A stretch of 64,000 nucleotides of DNA from Chalara sp. BL73. Taxonomy: Eukaryota > Ascomycota > Leotiomycetes > Helotiales. A program made the position numbers and the translations under genes. The notes under the pieces are model-generated. The model searched no databases and was not told the DNA's origin. It saw only the letters and a list, made by a program, of their open reading frames with translations. The stretch lies in contig CAKJVC010000065.1 in assembly GCA_918026815.1 (NCBI GenBank), positions 1 through 64,000 of the forward strand, in the 5' to 3' direction. Of the stretch, positions 21,241-31,978 are shown piece by piece (the stretch's first letter is position 1; each line of letters starts with the position of its first letter).

Positions 21241-22298
21241 ATTTCACTTCTCTCTATAGCCGTGCAATAGAAAAGGCGTTCACGAGGAGAAATATCATGG
21301 CCGGGTGGGCGGCCTGTGGTTTGTTTCCGTTTAACCCAGACAGAGTCCTCAGAGTGACACCGAAGCCGCCCCGTTCAATCAACTATTGCGAGGGCCGATG
21401 AGATAGAGGTGGGTGCGTATCATCAAGGCGCCGTGCCACCAACGCCTGTGACGCCAGAATCAGTAGAGGGTTTAGTGTCACTACAGAATCTAATTAAACA
21501 GTATGCTCATACCCTGGATGAGGCGAGTATATGTAACAACTCGAGGCGAACAGGGATCTCGATCCGTAGATCCCAGGGAAAGGGACTCAAAGGTATGAAC
21601 GACTGTCAAATTGTTATAACTAAAAGAACAAACTACAGACAGAAGAAGGGAAGGAGAGCAGTGCTTTTATATACAGGAGACTGGCCAGGGGCCAGTGTAA
21701 GCGAGCCCTGTGGTGTCAAGGGGCAAGCTCTAAGCGAGATAGGGCCAGGGCCGTGACAGTGAGGCATGTGCAAAAGCTTGCCTATGCCACCCAGGCATCC
21801 TTTGCTGAACGTGCCTTCCTCGATGCCAAATGTACCCTTCTCGATAATCGAAATCAGATGTTAACCAGAACGAATAACGAAGCTAAAGTTCGCCGATCAA
21901 CCAGGTCAGTCGTGCTAGAGAAGGCGAAGGTGATGAGTTTTGAGGACATCGAGTTGGCACGAGCAGCGCGTGCTGCGAAGGATGTCACGAAGGGGAAACG
22001 TGGTCGGAAGCGCTAGAGTGTTGCGCTAGAGGCAGATGAGCCAGAGCCAGAGCCAGAGCCAGAAGTGGCGAGTGCTGCGAAAGAGGCCATCAAAGGCAGG
22101 AAACGTGGTCGGAAGCGCAAGAGTGCTGCGCAGGCAGATGAGCCAGAGCCAGAAGTGTCGCGGACAATCGATGTGCCAGTGCTATGGACGGCACCAGTTG
22201 CGGGAGATGATATGGGACTGTTGCACGAAAGTATAAGCATCGTTTCTGTCTTTCCTTTAGTTCGGGTTTGGTTTTGGGAGGCAAGAGCGATATTATAG
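21241..22298 (+). mobile_element. Second Fot1/pogo-type transposase C-terminal fragment, split by a solo LTR
   Basis: 21241-21365 encodes AFTRRNIMAGWAACGLFPFN and PDRVLRVTPKPP. 21430-21528 encodes PPTPVTPESVEGLVSLQNLI. After the LTR insertion the pattern resumes at 21759 with VQKLAYATQASFAERAFL, and runs to a Lys/Arg-rich GRKRGRKRK tail at about 22100. The order and motifs match the fragment at 17630-18290. Internal stops near 21400 and 22014 show it is dead. Confidence 0.75.
21532..21758 (-). mobile_element. Solo LTR, family C (about 227 bp)
   Basis: On the minus strand it reads TGTCACGGCCCTGGCCCTAT and ends GAGTTGTTACA, with a TATA-like CTGTATATAAAAG inside. It interrupts the transposase fragment exactly between two adjacent conserved blocks. 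Relatives are at 27905-28133 and 63779-64000. No perfect 5-bp target duplication is seen at this copy. Confidence 0.75.
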
Positions 22299-23390
22299 AA
22301 TCGGATACAATAATGTTCGTAGCATTCTCGCCGCAATAGAAGAAGATGGAGTTATGGATTACCTGCAACTTATTAGCAAGCAGTCTTTGTGTCGAGACAG
22401 ACTCTTAACCCAAATCTTTAACACAAGTTCGTAGCGGCGTCTCGAGGAGTGTTCTACCTCCTGCCAGCCGACACCGCTGTAGGCGGGAGCAAGCACTGCG
22501 GCCGTCTTGGAAAATTGGATGTTGTGTTGCGTTTAAAAGTGGCAAGTACGATCCGTGGTTGCGAGGCGTGTGGAGTAGTAATGCCTTTCCCCATGATTTG
22601 TCTGACCAGAGCCGTACGAACCTGTTGAAAACATCGTGCTTGCTACGGGTTGATTCCGCTAAGAAACATAACAATCCCGCGACGAAAACGAAAGCATGTT
22701 TCGTTATATTACCCGACGTAGTACCATCTCAACTCCCCACTTTCTCTCCCGCTCTCGACGTCCTACCCATGTGTGTGTGTGTGTATGTGTGTGTGTCCGT
22801 ATATCTGCCCGGTGCACAGCCGTTCGTAAAGGTGTAGCCAGAAGTTCGACTTGGATTTACTTTCTGTAGGCAAGAACTGCGTGAATGGCTGGTGCTTTGA
22901 AAAATCTTCGTTAGACTGCTGCTTCCGCTGCCTGACTTTGTTGATACTGTACTGACCTGAAATAGTAGAATGATCCCGAGTAGCTATTTTTCTTCCACCT
23001 AGTAGCTCTGGGATATCTCGCAAAAGGTACGCTCCGAGGCTTTGTCCCAGAATTGATGCTAAAAATGTGGAAGGCGGTTTTGATGATGTGGGGATCAGGA
23101 GACGTCGCAATGCGGCGAGCAGGAGCGCAAAGAAGGAGGGATCGTAACCGCGCACATCTTGTTTCGCAGGACGAAGTTGTTTACACTGGCGATTGTCCAG
23201 CGATCAGAATATTGATTATTCAGAACACTGCACCCGTAGAACAACCCGCAACCACCTGTAAAGCCTGTAGCTGCTGTAGTTGCAAGCCTGTAGCCGCTGT
23301 GGTTGCAAGTCCGTAGCTGGCCATGAGCTGGGTACGCCGTTTGCGGGCCTGAAAGGACTGCAGCTGAAGCTTACGACAGTTAAGTCATAC
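22299..23390. other. Non-coding; (GT)n tract at 22770-22797 and a segment duplicated at 49680-49890
   Basis: 22960-23150 read in reverse is similar to 49680-49890 read forward. Both encode a peptide-like block around LRDIPELLGGRKIATRDHST / LRDMPELPSGRRTATQDRST, so it may be an old coding or transposon segment. A short repeated block TGCAAGCCTGTAGCCGCTGT lies at 23260-23310. No intact gene is seen. Confidence 0.45.
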
Positions 23391-23624
23391 TGTTAAGATT
23401 TGAGGATCTGTATGCTATAGACAACAATAGAAAGCCTGAACGGCACTCTTAATACTTTCTGATTATTACTGTGTATTTCATGTTCTGTCAAAGTGGATGC
23501 AAAACGCGATGCGCGATCATTTTGGTGGGGTGGTAAAGAAGTAATAGGGTTTGCAGAGCCGACAAAGCCTAGTAAGTGTATTGGGACCCCACATGTCAGC
23601 TACCTGGATCCTCAAATCCTAACA
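23391..23624. repeat. Degenerate Copia LTR pieces (family E), in opposite orientations
   Basis: 23391-23490 begins TGTTAAGATTTGAGGATC and ends near TTTCATGTTCTGTCA, a shortened version of the LTR at 44034-44218. 23591-23624 is the inverted first 34 bases of the same LTR (ending CTCAAATCCTAACA). The two pieces form a loose inverted repeat just upstream of the gene at 23739. Confidence 0.65.
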
Positions 23625-23738
23625 AAGCAGCACTTAATATCCAGTCACACAAAAATCCCATCGTCAGACTCTGCCTGTTTTGAGACGCTTCCAGAATTCG
23701 CTTTCTTTGCCTGTTGCCTTAACTTGTCCAAAATCTCA

Positions 23739-25186
23739 ATGTCCAACACTCAAAAGCAAATACCACCTCGTCGAAGATGTCACGCAGAAACGGACTTCAC
23801 GAAAAATAGTCCGTCTGAACTACAGCCCTCAAAACGGTACAAGCTCCATTCTGCGGAGTTTTACGACTCTTTATCGAAAGTGTGGCTTACTCGTCGAGCA
23901 TTAAAAGAGCTTGATCGAAGAGTACGTCAAATTAATCGCCTTCAGCCTGCTGCAGCACTTCAACACGGACACCAAAAAAGTACTTTGAAAAGATTTGCTA
24001 GACACGGCGGTCCAGACCTGCGTGATCTGCGAGGAGTAAGTTGGAATTGCCAAAACTTGTTAGTTGTTGCTAATTTTTTCAGTATCCGGCGCCAGCAGGC
24101 GTTTATAATTTACACACGATGAATTCAAGCTCCTATCCCCAAAGTTCTGGCAAACAAACCAAATCTACAGCGCCGACAAATGCACTATCGAAATGCAAGC
24201 GATCCTCCGCCTATGACAACGATTTCGAACAACACCTTATCGACTACAGTATTTACCCGGAAGGATATTGTTACTTTGATAACCGCGAGACTCCCGAGCC
24301 AGGCAATACAGAAAGCTTGCATAGAATGCTGCTACAACCTAGGCTATCTTTTTCGCCATCTCACTTTACTACTGCGGACTTCCAAGCATTTAAGCAGAAA
24401 AACAACAGAGTGATTAGTGAAAGTGAAGTAATGAAAAACTTGATCCCTATAGTATGTAGCGACTCGGATATTCCAAACAGAGAAAATCTGCAATTTACAC
24501 GGCTTGAGCCAATAACTGGCGGTAGTACTGTTGATTGCAAACCCGACTTTTACGATGGGGCTCGCGTTGAAAATATCGACAAGCAGGTCCAGAAAGACTT
24601 AGGATCATTCATTATTCCTACAGGACATCAAACGGCTCCGGTAGCACCCAATTTTTTCCTTGAGGCGAAAGCGCCAAAAGGGGCTGCAGATGTGGCGAAA
24701 CGGCAAGCATGCTATGACGGTGCTCTCGGCGCTCGTGCTATGCATAAGCTTCAATCATATAGGGAAGGTGAGCCTGTTTACGACGGTAATGCTTACACTA
24801 TCTCCACAACTTATCACGCCGGGACTGGCACACTGAAGCTGTACACTACTCATCCTGCTGCGGGTGCTGATGGATCTACCGAATACCACATAACACAAGT
24901 TAAAGGTTGGGACTTGACCGGCGACGCTGATACTTTCCGCCAAGGTGCGACCGCATTCCGTAATGCCAGGGACTGGGCTCAGGAACAGCGTAATTCATTT
25001 ATTTCGGCTGCAAATGAAAGAGCAAGACTCAAGAACATCGAGCCTTCGTATGAGACATCCGATCACGACGACGTCGACAACACCGCAGATACAAGCATCA
25101 AAGACAGTGAGCTTGCTTACAAGACACCCGATCATAACGACGTCGACAGCATCGCAAATACACACAATTTTTGTATCATTTTCTGA
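23739..25186 (+). CDS. Fungal protein with PD-(D/E)XK-like motif pattern, 466 aa, two exons
   Basis: Exon 1 runs from ATG 23739 to 24035. An intron at 24036-24082 has a GTAAGT donor, CTAAT branch and TTTCAG acceptor. Exon 2 runs from 24083 to TGA 25184-25186, and the frame joins exactly. Exon 1 has WLTRRALKELDRR and FARHGGPDLRDLRG; exon 2 has KPDFYDGAR (about residue 252), NFFLEAKAPKG (about 289), QACYDGALGARAMHKLQSY (about 307), ISTTYHAGTG and FRQGATAFRNARDWAQEQR. This is a widespread, uncharacterised fungal family (I believe DUF7924; name from memory). The D...ExK...Q spacing resembles a PD-(D/E)XK nuclease fold; this is inference. The C-terminus has two near-copies of an ETSDHDDVDNTADT-type unit. 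It appears complete, just downstream of LTR pieces. Confidence 0.75.
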
Positions 25187-25195
25187 GTGATACGT

Positions 25196-25330
25196 TTTGG
25201 TTTTGATAACTTGCGATTCGCCCAAGTCGGTTGGTTACTCGCGGGAAACACAGCACCGCGATCTTTGCGCAGCGCTATTATGCTCGTTGTAGGTGGTTGA
25301 CTTGCTCTTGTATTGTATAATAGCTCTATT
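25196..25330 (+). repeat. Dispersed repeat G, copy 2
   Basis: It carries CAGCACCGCGATCTTTGCGC followed by AGCGCTATTATGCTCGTTGT, matching inverted 8450-8610 and part of 62665-62730. It begins within 15 bases of the stop codon of the upstream gene and so may supply its transcript end. Confidence 0.6.
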
Positions 25331-27904
25331 TACACGCATTCCGACAGTTGGGTCCTGAGTTAATGGGGGAGTGAATGGAGGAGCGGATAAAGTCGCTCGT
25401 TAGGTGTAACAATCGAAATAGAAAGCTTGCCTTGTACTGCTATTAGTTATATCAGCCATCACGTTTCTATATAGGCGCCAGCCCCCAAACCCCCGTATTT
25501 CGCTGCGCTCAAAAAGCTTTACCGGTGGCATTTGGCCTGCAACAGCTTGAAGCACAAAAACAGGAACATGATCTAGCACGAAACTAAAACGTGGCATAAA
25601 CGTGGCATGTTCGAGTGCACACCGGTAGGCCGAAGCCTCCGCGTTATATTGACAATTGGTTGGTGATGTGTTTCCATACAAAGCAGGCTCCTCTAGTCAC
25701 ATAACTGGCCACCTATGTATATCACGTGATATTACCGCATAGGAAAAAAATCACCCACCACATCTATCCTTTCTCTTATACGTGCTCGCTTCAAGCACTA
25801 CAGTAATAGAGGTTTATGATCAGTTAGGTCGAGCTCTTCCTTTCAAGCTTTTATGCCATATGTCGTAGTTTGTATCACGTGACTCGCCTCGTGCCTTCGT
25901 AGCCTCGAGGTGAATATTAACTTGCCTAGCCAGCGATAAAATGCCGACTCCATCACAACTACTCCTTCATTCTTTTCTAACTTGCAACCTTATAATAACA
26001 ACGAAATGATCTTTAGAGACCTTGGTCTTTTCAGAAAAGTATCTCGAGTATCTAATCAATCCTCTATTCGATTTCCCGTTGCTTAGATCTTCTTGCGAGA
26101 ACCAAATGCTAACTGTTCACCTCCAGATCGATTCCTTCCTTTACACCGAACCCTTCATACGAACCCCTCATGCCTCGAGCTCCATGCTTCGACTTCTTGA
26201 ATGTAATAGAAGCAAATAAGCATTCAGCATGAGAGAATTGAAGAGTATGCAAAAGCATCTCTCATTTGTAACGCTTTCAATACGTCGACGTTGCGTAGAT
26301 TGATCTCCTGATCGGCTTTCGTCTTCACCTTTGAATCACGACCTCTCTCCGAACCATCTTCGAAGCTCCCCCAACTTCACAATCCTTTCTCGACTTCACA
26401 ACTCCATAGCTGTCGATGCAAAGCAGAGCTAAGTCGCTCCTTGCTCTCTGTTCATATTGCTAACTACCAGTATCGGGCACAGCTTCGTTTCCTCCTCGAA
26501 CTCCTTCGAATCCTCTCGTAGAAGGTGAAGCTTCGCGACCATATAATTGGGAATAAGGTCCAGGCCCGAGCAGGACAACAACACACCCCTCTCTTTTTCG
26601 AACAGCTCTCCGAATTCAAGGTGAAGCAACAAGGTAAGAAAGCTTTTGTAATCAATAAGGTCGATACATGCTCCTAACGTCGTTGTGGTACACGCAAGTC
26701 GTGGCATCAAGAGCGTAAGCCTGAAAAGGCCTGACGAATCTGAACCCGGCGCGACTACCTGCAATCGAACTGTACCGGTTGGCTTTAAGAACGTGCACGC
26801 TTCTGCTTGCACTGATCTTCGCCTCTCTGAATACAATCACTGTGTAGCTTTCGGGACCCTCCGCTGTGGCCTCGAGAAACAGTTCTTGAAAACGAAACGA
26901 TCAACTCGTCCGCTCCTCTTTTCTCGCTAACCGTCATGTGATGTTGAGCTTGATTGTCCCTTAGTTGCAGCGATCTCTCACCTGTACCCTACCTGCTTGG
27001 CGGTTATAAGGGGAGATACACCCACTCGACAGCCTGCCCAGTGTTCACACACTGTAAGCAGCTTAAAGTGGTCCAACTTGTTGTCTCTGATAGCAGCGTT
27101 GAAGTTGTTCGGCTCTAGTAGTCGTGCAATTGTCCCATAGTTGATGAGATCTTCTACCCGTAGCCTACCTTGTCTGTTGAGCTTCGGCTGCTCTTGGCGG
27201 CGAGGGCGGAGATTCAACCACTGGAGGGTTTGCTTGGTGTATTGCATCATAAGCAAGCGTTAAGGTGTTTCAACGTGTTGTCGCTTTAATCGCAGCAGCG
27301 TTGGAGATCCAGGTAACTGCATCACGTGCATTCTGCCTAGTGGGGAACGGCTTGTGGATCACTGATCCTATATTATACTGGATTGGATCTGGACATGGCT
27401 ATTTCTGGCTTCCGGCTTCTGGTACTTGCTTTTCTGGATCTGGATTCTGGTACTGGATTGTAGCTCCGCCCGTGAAGTTGATATGCCGATTATACAGCCA
27501 CGGTACAACACTCATTCTAGCAATTCAACATTGCTAGAGCTTTCACTTCTTGGCCTATCGGGGATTGCGTACTATCTGTCGGTGCAATGGTTGCTGAAGC
27601 TTTTCCTCCCTGCATCTATGAGTGTCTAGGCCACAGCTACGACCCCTACCCAAGCAACGGGTCCTGGCTCACGAAAGGCAGAGATAGGGGAACTGTGGAA
27701 GCGATCGTCGCTGAGCCAGCGGGTAGGACGTATGGTAGTTGGTGACAGCTGCCGTCGGCGACCCGGTTTGGGACCCGTTCTTTGTCGGCCAAGACTCTCT
27801 CTTTCTATAAAGGGGTTTCCTAGGCCGGTAGCACATAGAAACCTTAATAGCTTGCTGATTCCTCGGAATAATTAGCCGCAGCATATAGCTTCTTTGTGCA
27901 TTTG
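25331..27904. other. Long stretch without a supported gene
   Basis: Several short ORFs exist on both strands, none with a recognisable family. 26980-27330 contains two related blocks (CCAACTTGTTGTCTCTGATA near 27077 and CAACGTGTTGTCGCTTTAAT near 27270), suggesting an old internal duplication. 27380-27470 is a low-complexity TCTGG-rich stretch. A TATA-like CTTTCTATAAAGGGG lies near 27801, in LTR-like surroundings. Confidence 0.4.
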
Positions 27905-28133
27905 TGTCACGGCCCTACCTCGCTTAGAGCCCCTTGGGGCTCGGCCGTTTAGGGCTCGACCCTTGGCACCACAGGGCTCGCTTCACTGGCCCTTGGCCAG
28001 TCCCCTGTATATAAAGCACTGCTTTCCTTCCCTTGTTCTGTCCGTAGCTTGTTCTCTTAGTTATAACAATTGACAGTCGTTCATACCTTTGAGTCCTTCT
28101 CCCTGAGATCTATGGATCGGGATCCCTGTTTGC
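27905..28133 (+). mobile_element. Solo LTR, family C, 3' end truncated
   Basis: It starts TGTCACGGCCCTACCTCGCT and has CTGTATATAAAGCACTGC. It runs to GGGATCCCTGTTTGC, where family-B sequence begins at 28134. The last about 17 bases present in the copy at 21532-21758 are missing. The junction suggests insertion of, or recombination with, the family-B element. Confidence 0.75.
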
Positions 28134-28352
28134 TGTCACGATCCCAATACAGGCGCCAATGATAGCTGTTGGTAAGGTATCAAATACGAAGATTCTAAAC
28201 TAAAGAGAAAAGGTTTAACTACTGCTGGAACACCCTCATATAACCGTAGCCAGTTCCAGGGTCCTAGCTAGGCGAACCAATGAGCGTTCGCGGCTGTGGC
28301 GCGACATCTGGCAGTGAATGCCAGATGCATGTGTTGTGCACGTGATCTCTAG
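28134..28352 (+). mobile_element. LTR-like repeat, family B (truncated copy)
   Basis: TGTCACGATCCCAATACAGG to CACGTGATCTCTAG is about 90% alike to 55198-55406, including TTCTAAACTAAAGAGAAAAG and CCAGGGTCCTAGCTAGGCGA. It carries an extra about 25-base stretch near 28305-28340. Its expected end (GACCGTGACA) is replaced by a family-A LTR starting at 28353. Confidence 0.65.
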
Positions 28353-28529
28353 TGTCACGGCACGCGCTGTGGATCTACAGATACAGAGGGCAACGGTGGT
28401 GCTGCTATACGAGAATCTATAGCTGAGGAAAGAAGAAGGAGCTCGAGGAGAGCAGGCTATATATACACGAGGCGCTCGGAGAGCTCGACTAATATGGGTC
28501 ACGTGTGCTTGGGAGCACGCGACGTGACA
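28353..28529 (+). mobile_element. Small solo LTR, family A, copy 1 (177 bp)
   Basis: TGTCACGGCACGCGCTGTGG to CACGCGACGTGACA, with CAGGCTATATATACACGAGG as an internal TATA-type promoter. Other copies are at 39348, 54295 and 54611. There is no target duplication at this copy, consistent with a recombined end. Confidence 0.75.
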
Positions 28530-28541
28530 ATTCTTATCTAG

Positions 28542-29588
28542 CTACGGCCCAGGACCATATCGAATTAGGTTGAAGTAATTGTAAACCCTATCTATAATTA
28601 TGTTGCAAAAATATTTTACTGAGCGACTGGCATAAAGATAATTACCCATATCCGCTTCGTTATTCTCCTGGCTACTCATGTCTATTGCAACTTGTGTTAA
28701 TTCACAACATATGCATAGAAGACTGGAGACACAAAATGTGGATGCCCAAAATGCTTTATCGTCCTTTAAATCTGTGTCCAATTCCTTCAAGATTGCATGC
28801 GTCTCGGAAAATAAAAACTCGTTGATAAGAGTCTTAATCTGGCGATTCAAGAGCCTATGTATAGTTCCACTATCGAATTTAGGGAAAATTGAGCCGCCGG
28901 CACTTTGACGGATTAAATTCCCACTAACGAGAGTAAACTTGAGGGCCCTGTCCATCGCAATATTGGCAGCGAGAAGACTGAGAGCCCTGGCCACGATGTC
29001 GTTCTGCTTGCGATTAGCATGATCCCTAGACTTCAAAATGTTCTCCTAATTCTTATCCTTCCTGACATACGAGTTAAGTCATAATATCGAAATATGGCAA
29101 TGGCTATCTTGCTTGAAACTCCACCTATTCTCCACATTGATAAGCTCTCTTCGTTCTGGATCATTTGGGCCGGTTGCTTTTTCCAACTCTTTGCTGTTAT
29201 GTCAAAATCCCCTGGCTGCTAGGGGCATTGCAAGACGAGATTGTCGAACCGGCTTGTTTTCTGAGTCTAGGCGGATGACCGGAACATAACAATTTGCAGA
29301 TTTAGGGCTGAACTCCGTAATACGCAATACCAGAGGCAGGAATCCTTTGCCACAGGTCACCTGTACATCTAATTTGGAACCAATAAATTCGGGAGCGAGC
29401 TCTTTGGTAAGACTTCTTGCGGCGAATAGAGAAAGGTGGCTAGTGATTTCTTTAGGGAACAACACCCCAACGTGGGCATCTGTGTATATCGTAAAAGGAT
29501 TTCGAGTCATGATCCTAGCTTCTTCTTCTTCAGTATGTCGCTCGCGCAGGTGGCTGTGATTCCTATATTTAATGAGCTTGCGGTACAC
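28542..29588 (-). pseudogene. Fungal transcription-factor-like gene, regulatory-region fragment
   Basis: Read on the minus strand, 29588-29205 contains HLSLFAARSLTKELAPEF, KLDVQVTCGKGFLPLVLRIT and EFSPKSA. 29036-28545 contains RLLNRQIKTLINEFLF, ILKELDTDLKDDKAFWASTF and CVSSLLCICCELTQVAIDM. These blocks resemble the middle and C-terminal part of a family of fungal zinc-finger transcription factors (VTCGWG.PL..., LNRQ..., then a LCMC.E..Q helix). The intervening 29040-29200 has stops, and at least one candidate intron (GTATGT...TTAG near 29045). No DNA-binding zinc finger is present in the visible part. It is probably a decayed copy. The family assignment is from memory. Confidence 0.5.
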
Positions 29589-29689
29589 TGCGATTTCCCT
29601 AGCATTAGCATGGCTGTTGTGAGAGTGCTTCGAGAGCCTGTGAATGCCGATGCATAATAGAATAGCAACAGAGCAGACCCAGGTGATAA

Positions 29690-30080
29690 GCTACTCCAGC
29701 CTCTTCTCCCATCATATGAGAAGGCTGTACAGCAAGCTTCCTTCTTGGTCGAGATTGAGCGCCATGGAAATTTGATGACGACAAATCATTATTTCGCAGA
29801 GAACGTGCGCAAAGCACGAGAATCACGTCTGAAGCTCCAACTTGAAGCCTCAAGTCATGGCAGACAGAAGGCAATCTATGGAAGACAGAAGGAGGCGGAG
29901 AGCCGCTCTTGCGCCTGAAGGATATATTAGGAGTGGTTATGATCAACGATGATAACACCATTCAAAACTTGTATGATACGCTGAAGTCTTACTATAAGGT
30001 TGCTCGGAAGAGGTTCGTCGATGCTGTCTGTTTACAAGCGGTTGATTACTTTCTCGTCAGTGGTAAGACCAGCCCCCTCT
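29690..30080 (+). pseudogene. Dynamin-family GTPase relic (middle/GED region)
   Basis: One frame from about 29698 reads LLPSYEKAVQQASFLVEIER, then HGNLMTTNHYFAENVRKARE. After an indel the pattern resumes with MINDDNTIQNLYDTLKSYYK and VARKRFVDAVCLQAVDYFLV, then ends at TAG near 30080. These are characteristic of the stalk and GTPase-effector part of fungal dynamin-like proteins (LKSYYKVARKRFVDN..QAVDY is very typical). The GTPase domain is absent. It adjoins the transcription-factor relic in the opposite orientation, so two unrelated gene fragments lie back to back among repeats. Confidence 0.7.
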
Positions 30081-30211
30081 AGATCGAAGGCTTACAGCCA
30101 CCATGGGGGAGTATAGTCCAGACTATCGTGGGCTCCGACTGATGGAAGGCTTTTCGGGGATACCGACTTCTAGAGCTCGATGGTTCCGTAGGTCAAGGAT
30201 ACAGCACTGTT

Positions 30212-30396
30212 AAGCACTGTTATGGGATATAAGGAAGAGCTAGAGCTCTCGAGGGAAGGGCAAGCTTGAGTTTATTTCTCTTACTAGACTTACAAGCATA
30301 CCTTTGACATCAATACATCACTGTTGCAACTACAGTGCCAGTCACGTGTTCTTACGTGTTATATTGCAATCCCTCCTGCTGCTCTCTGTTTGTTAC
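30212..30396 (+). mobile_element. LTR family D, 3' part
   Basis: TGGGATATAAGGAAGAGCTA through CAATCCCTCCTGCTGCTCTC to TTTGTTACA 30396. It matches the second half of the complete LTR at 38993-39293. The first half is missing. Confidence 0.7.
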
Positions 30397-31294
30397 ACCA
30401 GCCTGTACCGACTTCCTTATAGTCTCATCGGTCGAGAGGATTGGATTATGGGGTTTACAGAATTGAGGTTAAGCGGGGATTATAACGCCTGCCGCTAAGT
30501 AGCAGCACCATTGCATTTGTTTGGAACAAAATAGATTCCGCAAATGAGGAATCAGGCCAGTGAGAACATTCTGGGACGTGGTGGAGGATTGGTACCAGAT
30601 ATTATCGCATATTTATACCCCATGCATTTTGCACAGCAACAGACAGGTATTTCCACGGGAGGGAGGAATCTAAATGTCTACGCTTTTCTGGACGAACAAG
30701 CTTGGAATTATTGCTTGCGAAGGTGTATTAGTAAAGTTTATTTGACTCGATATATGGCTTTCCAGATATGGGAAAAGCCTTCATCCATCTGTATGCTGCC
30801 CTTGTTATCCTGCCTTTGGAAAATGCAATGAGTCCGAAGTATCCTTTCCCGCAATAACAACTAAAGTCAGCACCGGCATCTGCTCAGATAAGACTTGAAC
30901 TATGAGATGTGGGCCGACAGCTTTCCCTTTGTCGATCTTTTGCTGATGAATCTCAATCTTCCCATTTTTTCAGTTTCACGAGCGACCTTACCTCGGTAAC
31001 GCCTCAGTCACTAAACCCAAGGACTTCCTTCAACTGCGATTTTGAAAGTCAGCTACACTATTTCACGAAACCGATATTTATGATCGACCGGGAAACTCAC
31101 GCTTTCCCCTTCCTCTCGCCTAACATGATCCGCATACCCCATTGCTGCCCAGAACGGCAGCCTAATAGTTGCACTCTAGTCAGCTGTTTCTCTCTCGTAT
31201 CTCTCTTTCCTTTATCTGTCATCCTCCCTCGCAACAAACAACATCATCACTTGAGAATCGGAATACTTAAACAGTGCGCCCGAAGAAACAGGAC
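30397..31294. other. No supported gene
   Basis: Small ORFs at 30544-30831 and 30909-31361 (plus strand) lack recognisable motifs. The second overlaps the 3' flank of the minus-strand membrane-protein gene at 31295. Nothing else is recognised. Confidence 0.35.
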
Positions 31295-31690
31295 TCACAC
31301 AAAAATCAACCCCCTCCCGTTCCTCATCACCAAACTAGCCAACAGGACTAAACCAGCGTAGGTAGATTTCCCAACTTGGAACCTGTAATAGGTTCTCAAA
31401 CTAAGGTTTTCAATCACGAAGAGGTAGATCTCATAGCATATTGCTACAATGCCTAGAAGACTGATTGCTAGTGCTCTTGTGGAAGGAGATATAGTTAGTG
31501 TATATGTAATAGTTAGAGAGAGAGAGAAGAGATCGTACAAAAACACAAAAGCACCACCGCCAAATGCCCAGAAGAAAAACAAGGCACCGCAAAAAATGAA
31601 AGTGAGGAAGAGTTGCGCCATGAAGAGCGGAACCAGGACGTAGCGGTTCCAGACGGGGGCTGAGGTGGGGTCACCAAGAGTTATTGCCAT
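31295..31690 (-). CDS. Small multi-span membrane protein of unknown function (131 aa or longer)
   Basis: ATG 31690; MAITLGDPTSAPVWNRYVLV begins the first helix. Hydrophobic segments lie at about residues 18-45 (FMAQLFLTFIFCGALFFFWA), 55-68, 74-92 (ISLLGIVAICYEIYLFVIE) and 108-121. The start and spacing resemble small four-helix membrane proteins common near secondary-metabolism and accessory loci in ascomycetes. No enzymatic motif is seen. The end is uncertain, because a GT...AG pair near 31340-31370 could remove the last 25 codons and join a further exon. Upstream, a 288-base region separates it from the plus-strand LINE-like ORF. Confidence 0.5.
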   Translation of the reverse strand: MAITLGDPTSAPVWNRYVLVPLFMAQLFLTFIFCGALFFFWAFGGGAFVFLYDLFSLSLTITYTLTISPSTRALAISLLGIVAICYEIYLFVIENLSLRTYYRFQVGKSTYAGLVLLASLVMRNGRGLIFV

Positions 31691-31978
31691 TTTGAAGTAT
31701 TATAATGTTAAGAATTGAAACGTTTGTATGGTGATTATAAGGGTACAGTCTTTGGTAGAGTGAGATGAATTGGTGGTGGAAGGATATGAACCATGGACGT
31801 TGGATGAGGCGCAGCAAAACGTCTAATTTCGTTTTGGAATATTGACTTGATTGGTTCAGGGGGTGGCTCCGGCTTTTCGGTTGTGGAGTTGGTGTCGGTA
31901 CGCCATCCATGTCGGCACGTGACATGCGGGGCATGCCCGCACACTTCCACAGCTGTAGAGTAGAATCTTTGTTAGGAT

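Noticed and set aside
22763..23155. Minus-strand ORF ending in a His-Thr repeat
   Set aside because: The end is a (GT)n microsatellite; only the central block is of interest and is reported as a duplicated segment.
26429..26836. 135-codon minus-strand ORF
   Set aside because: Composition is unremarkable and no motif was recognised; kept only in the description of the gap.
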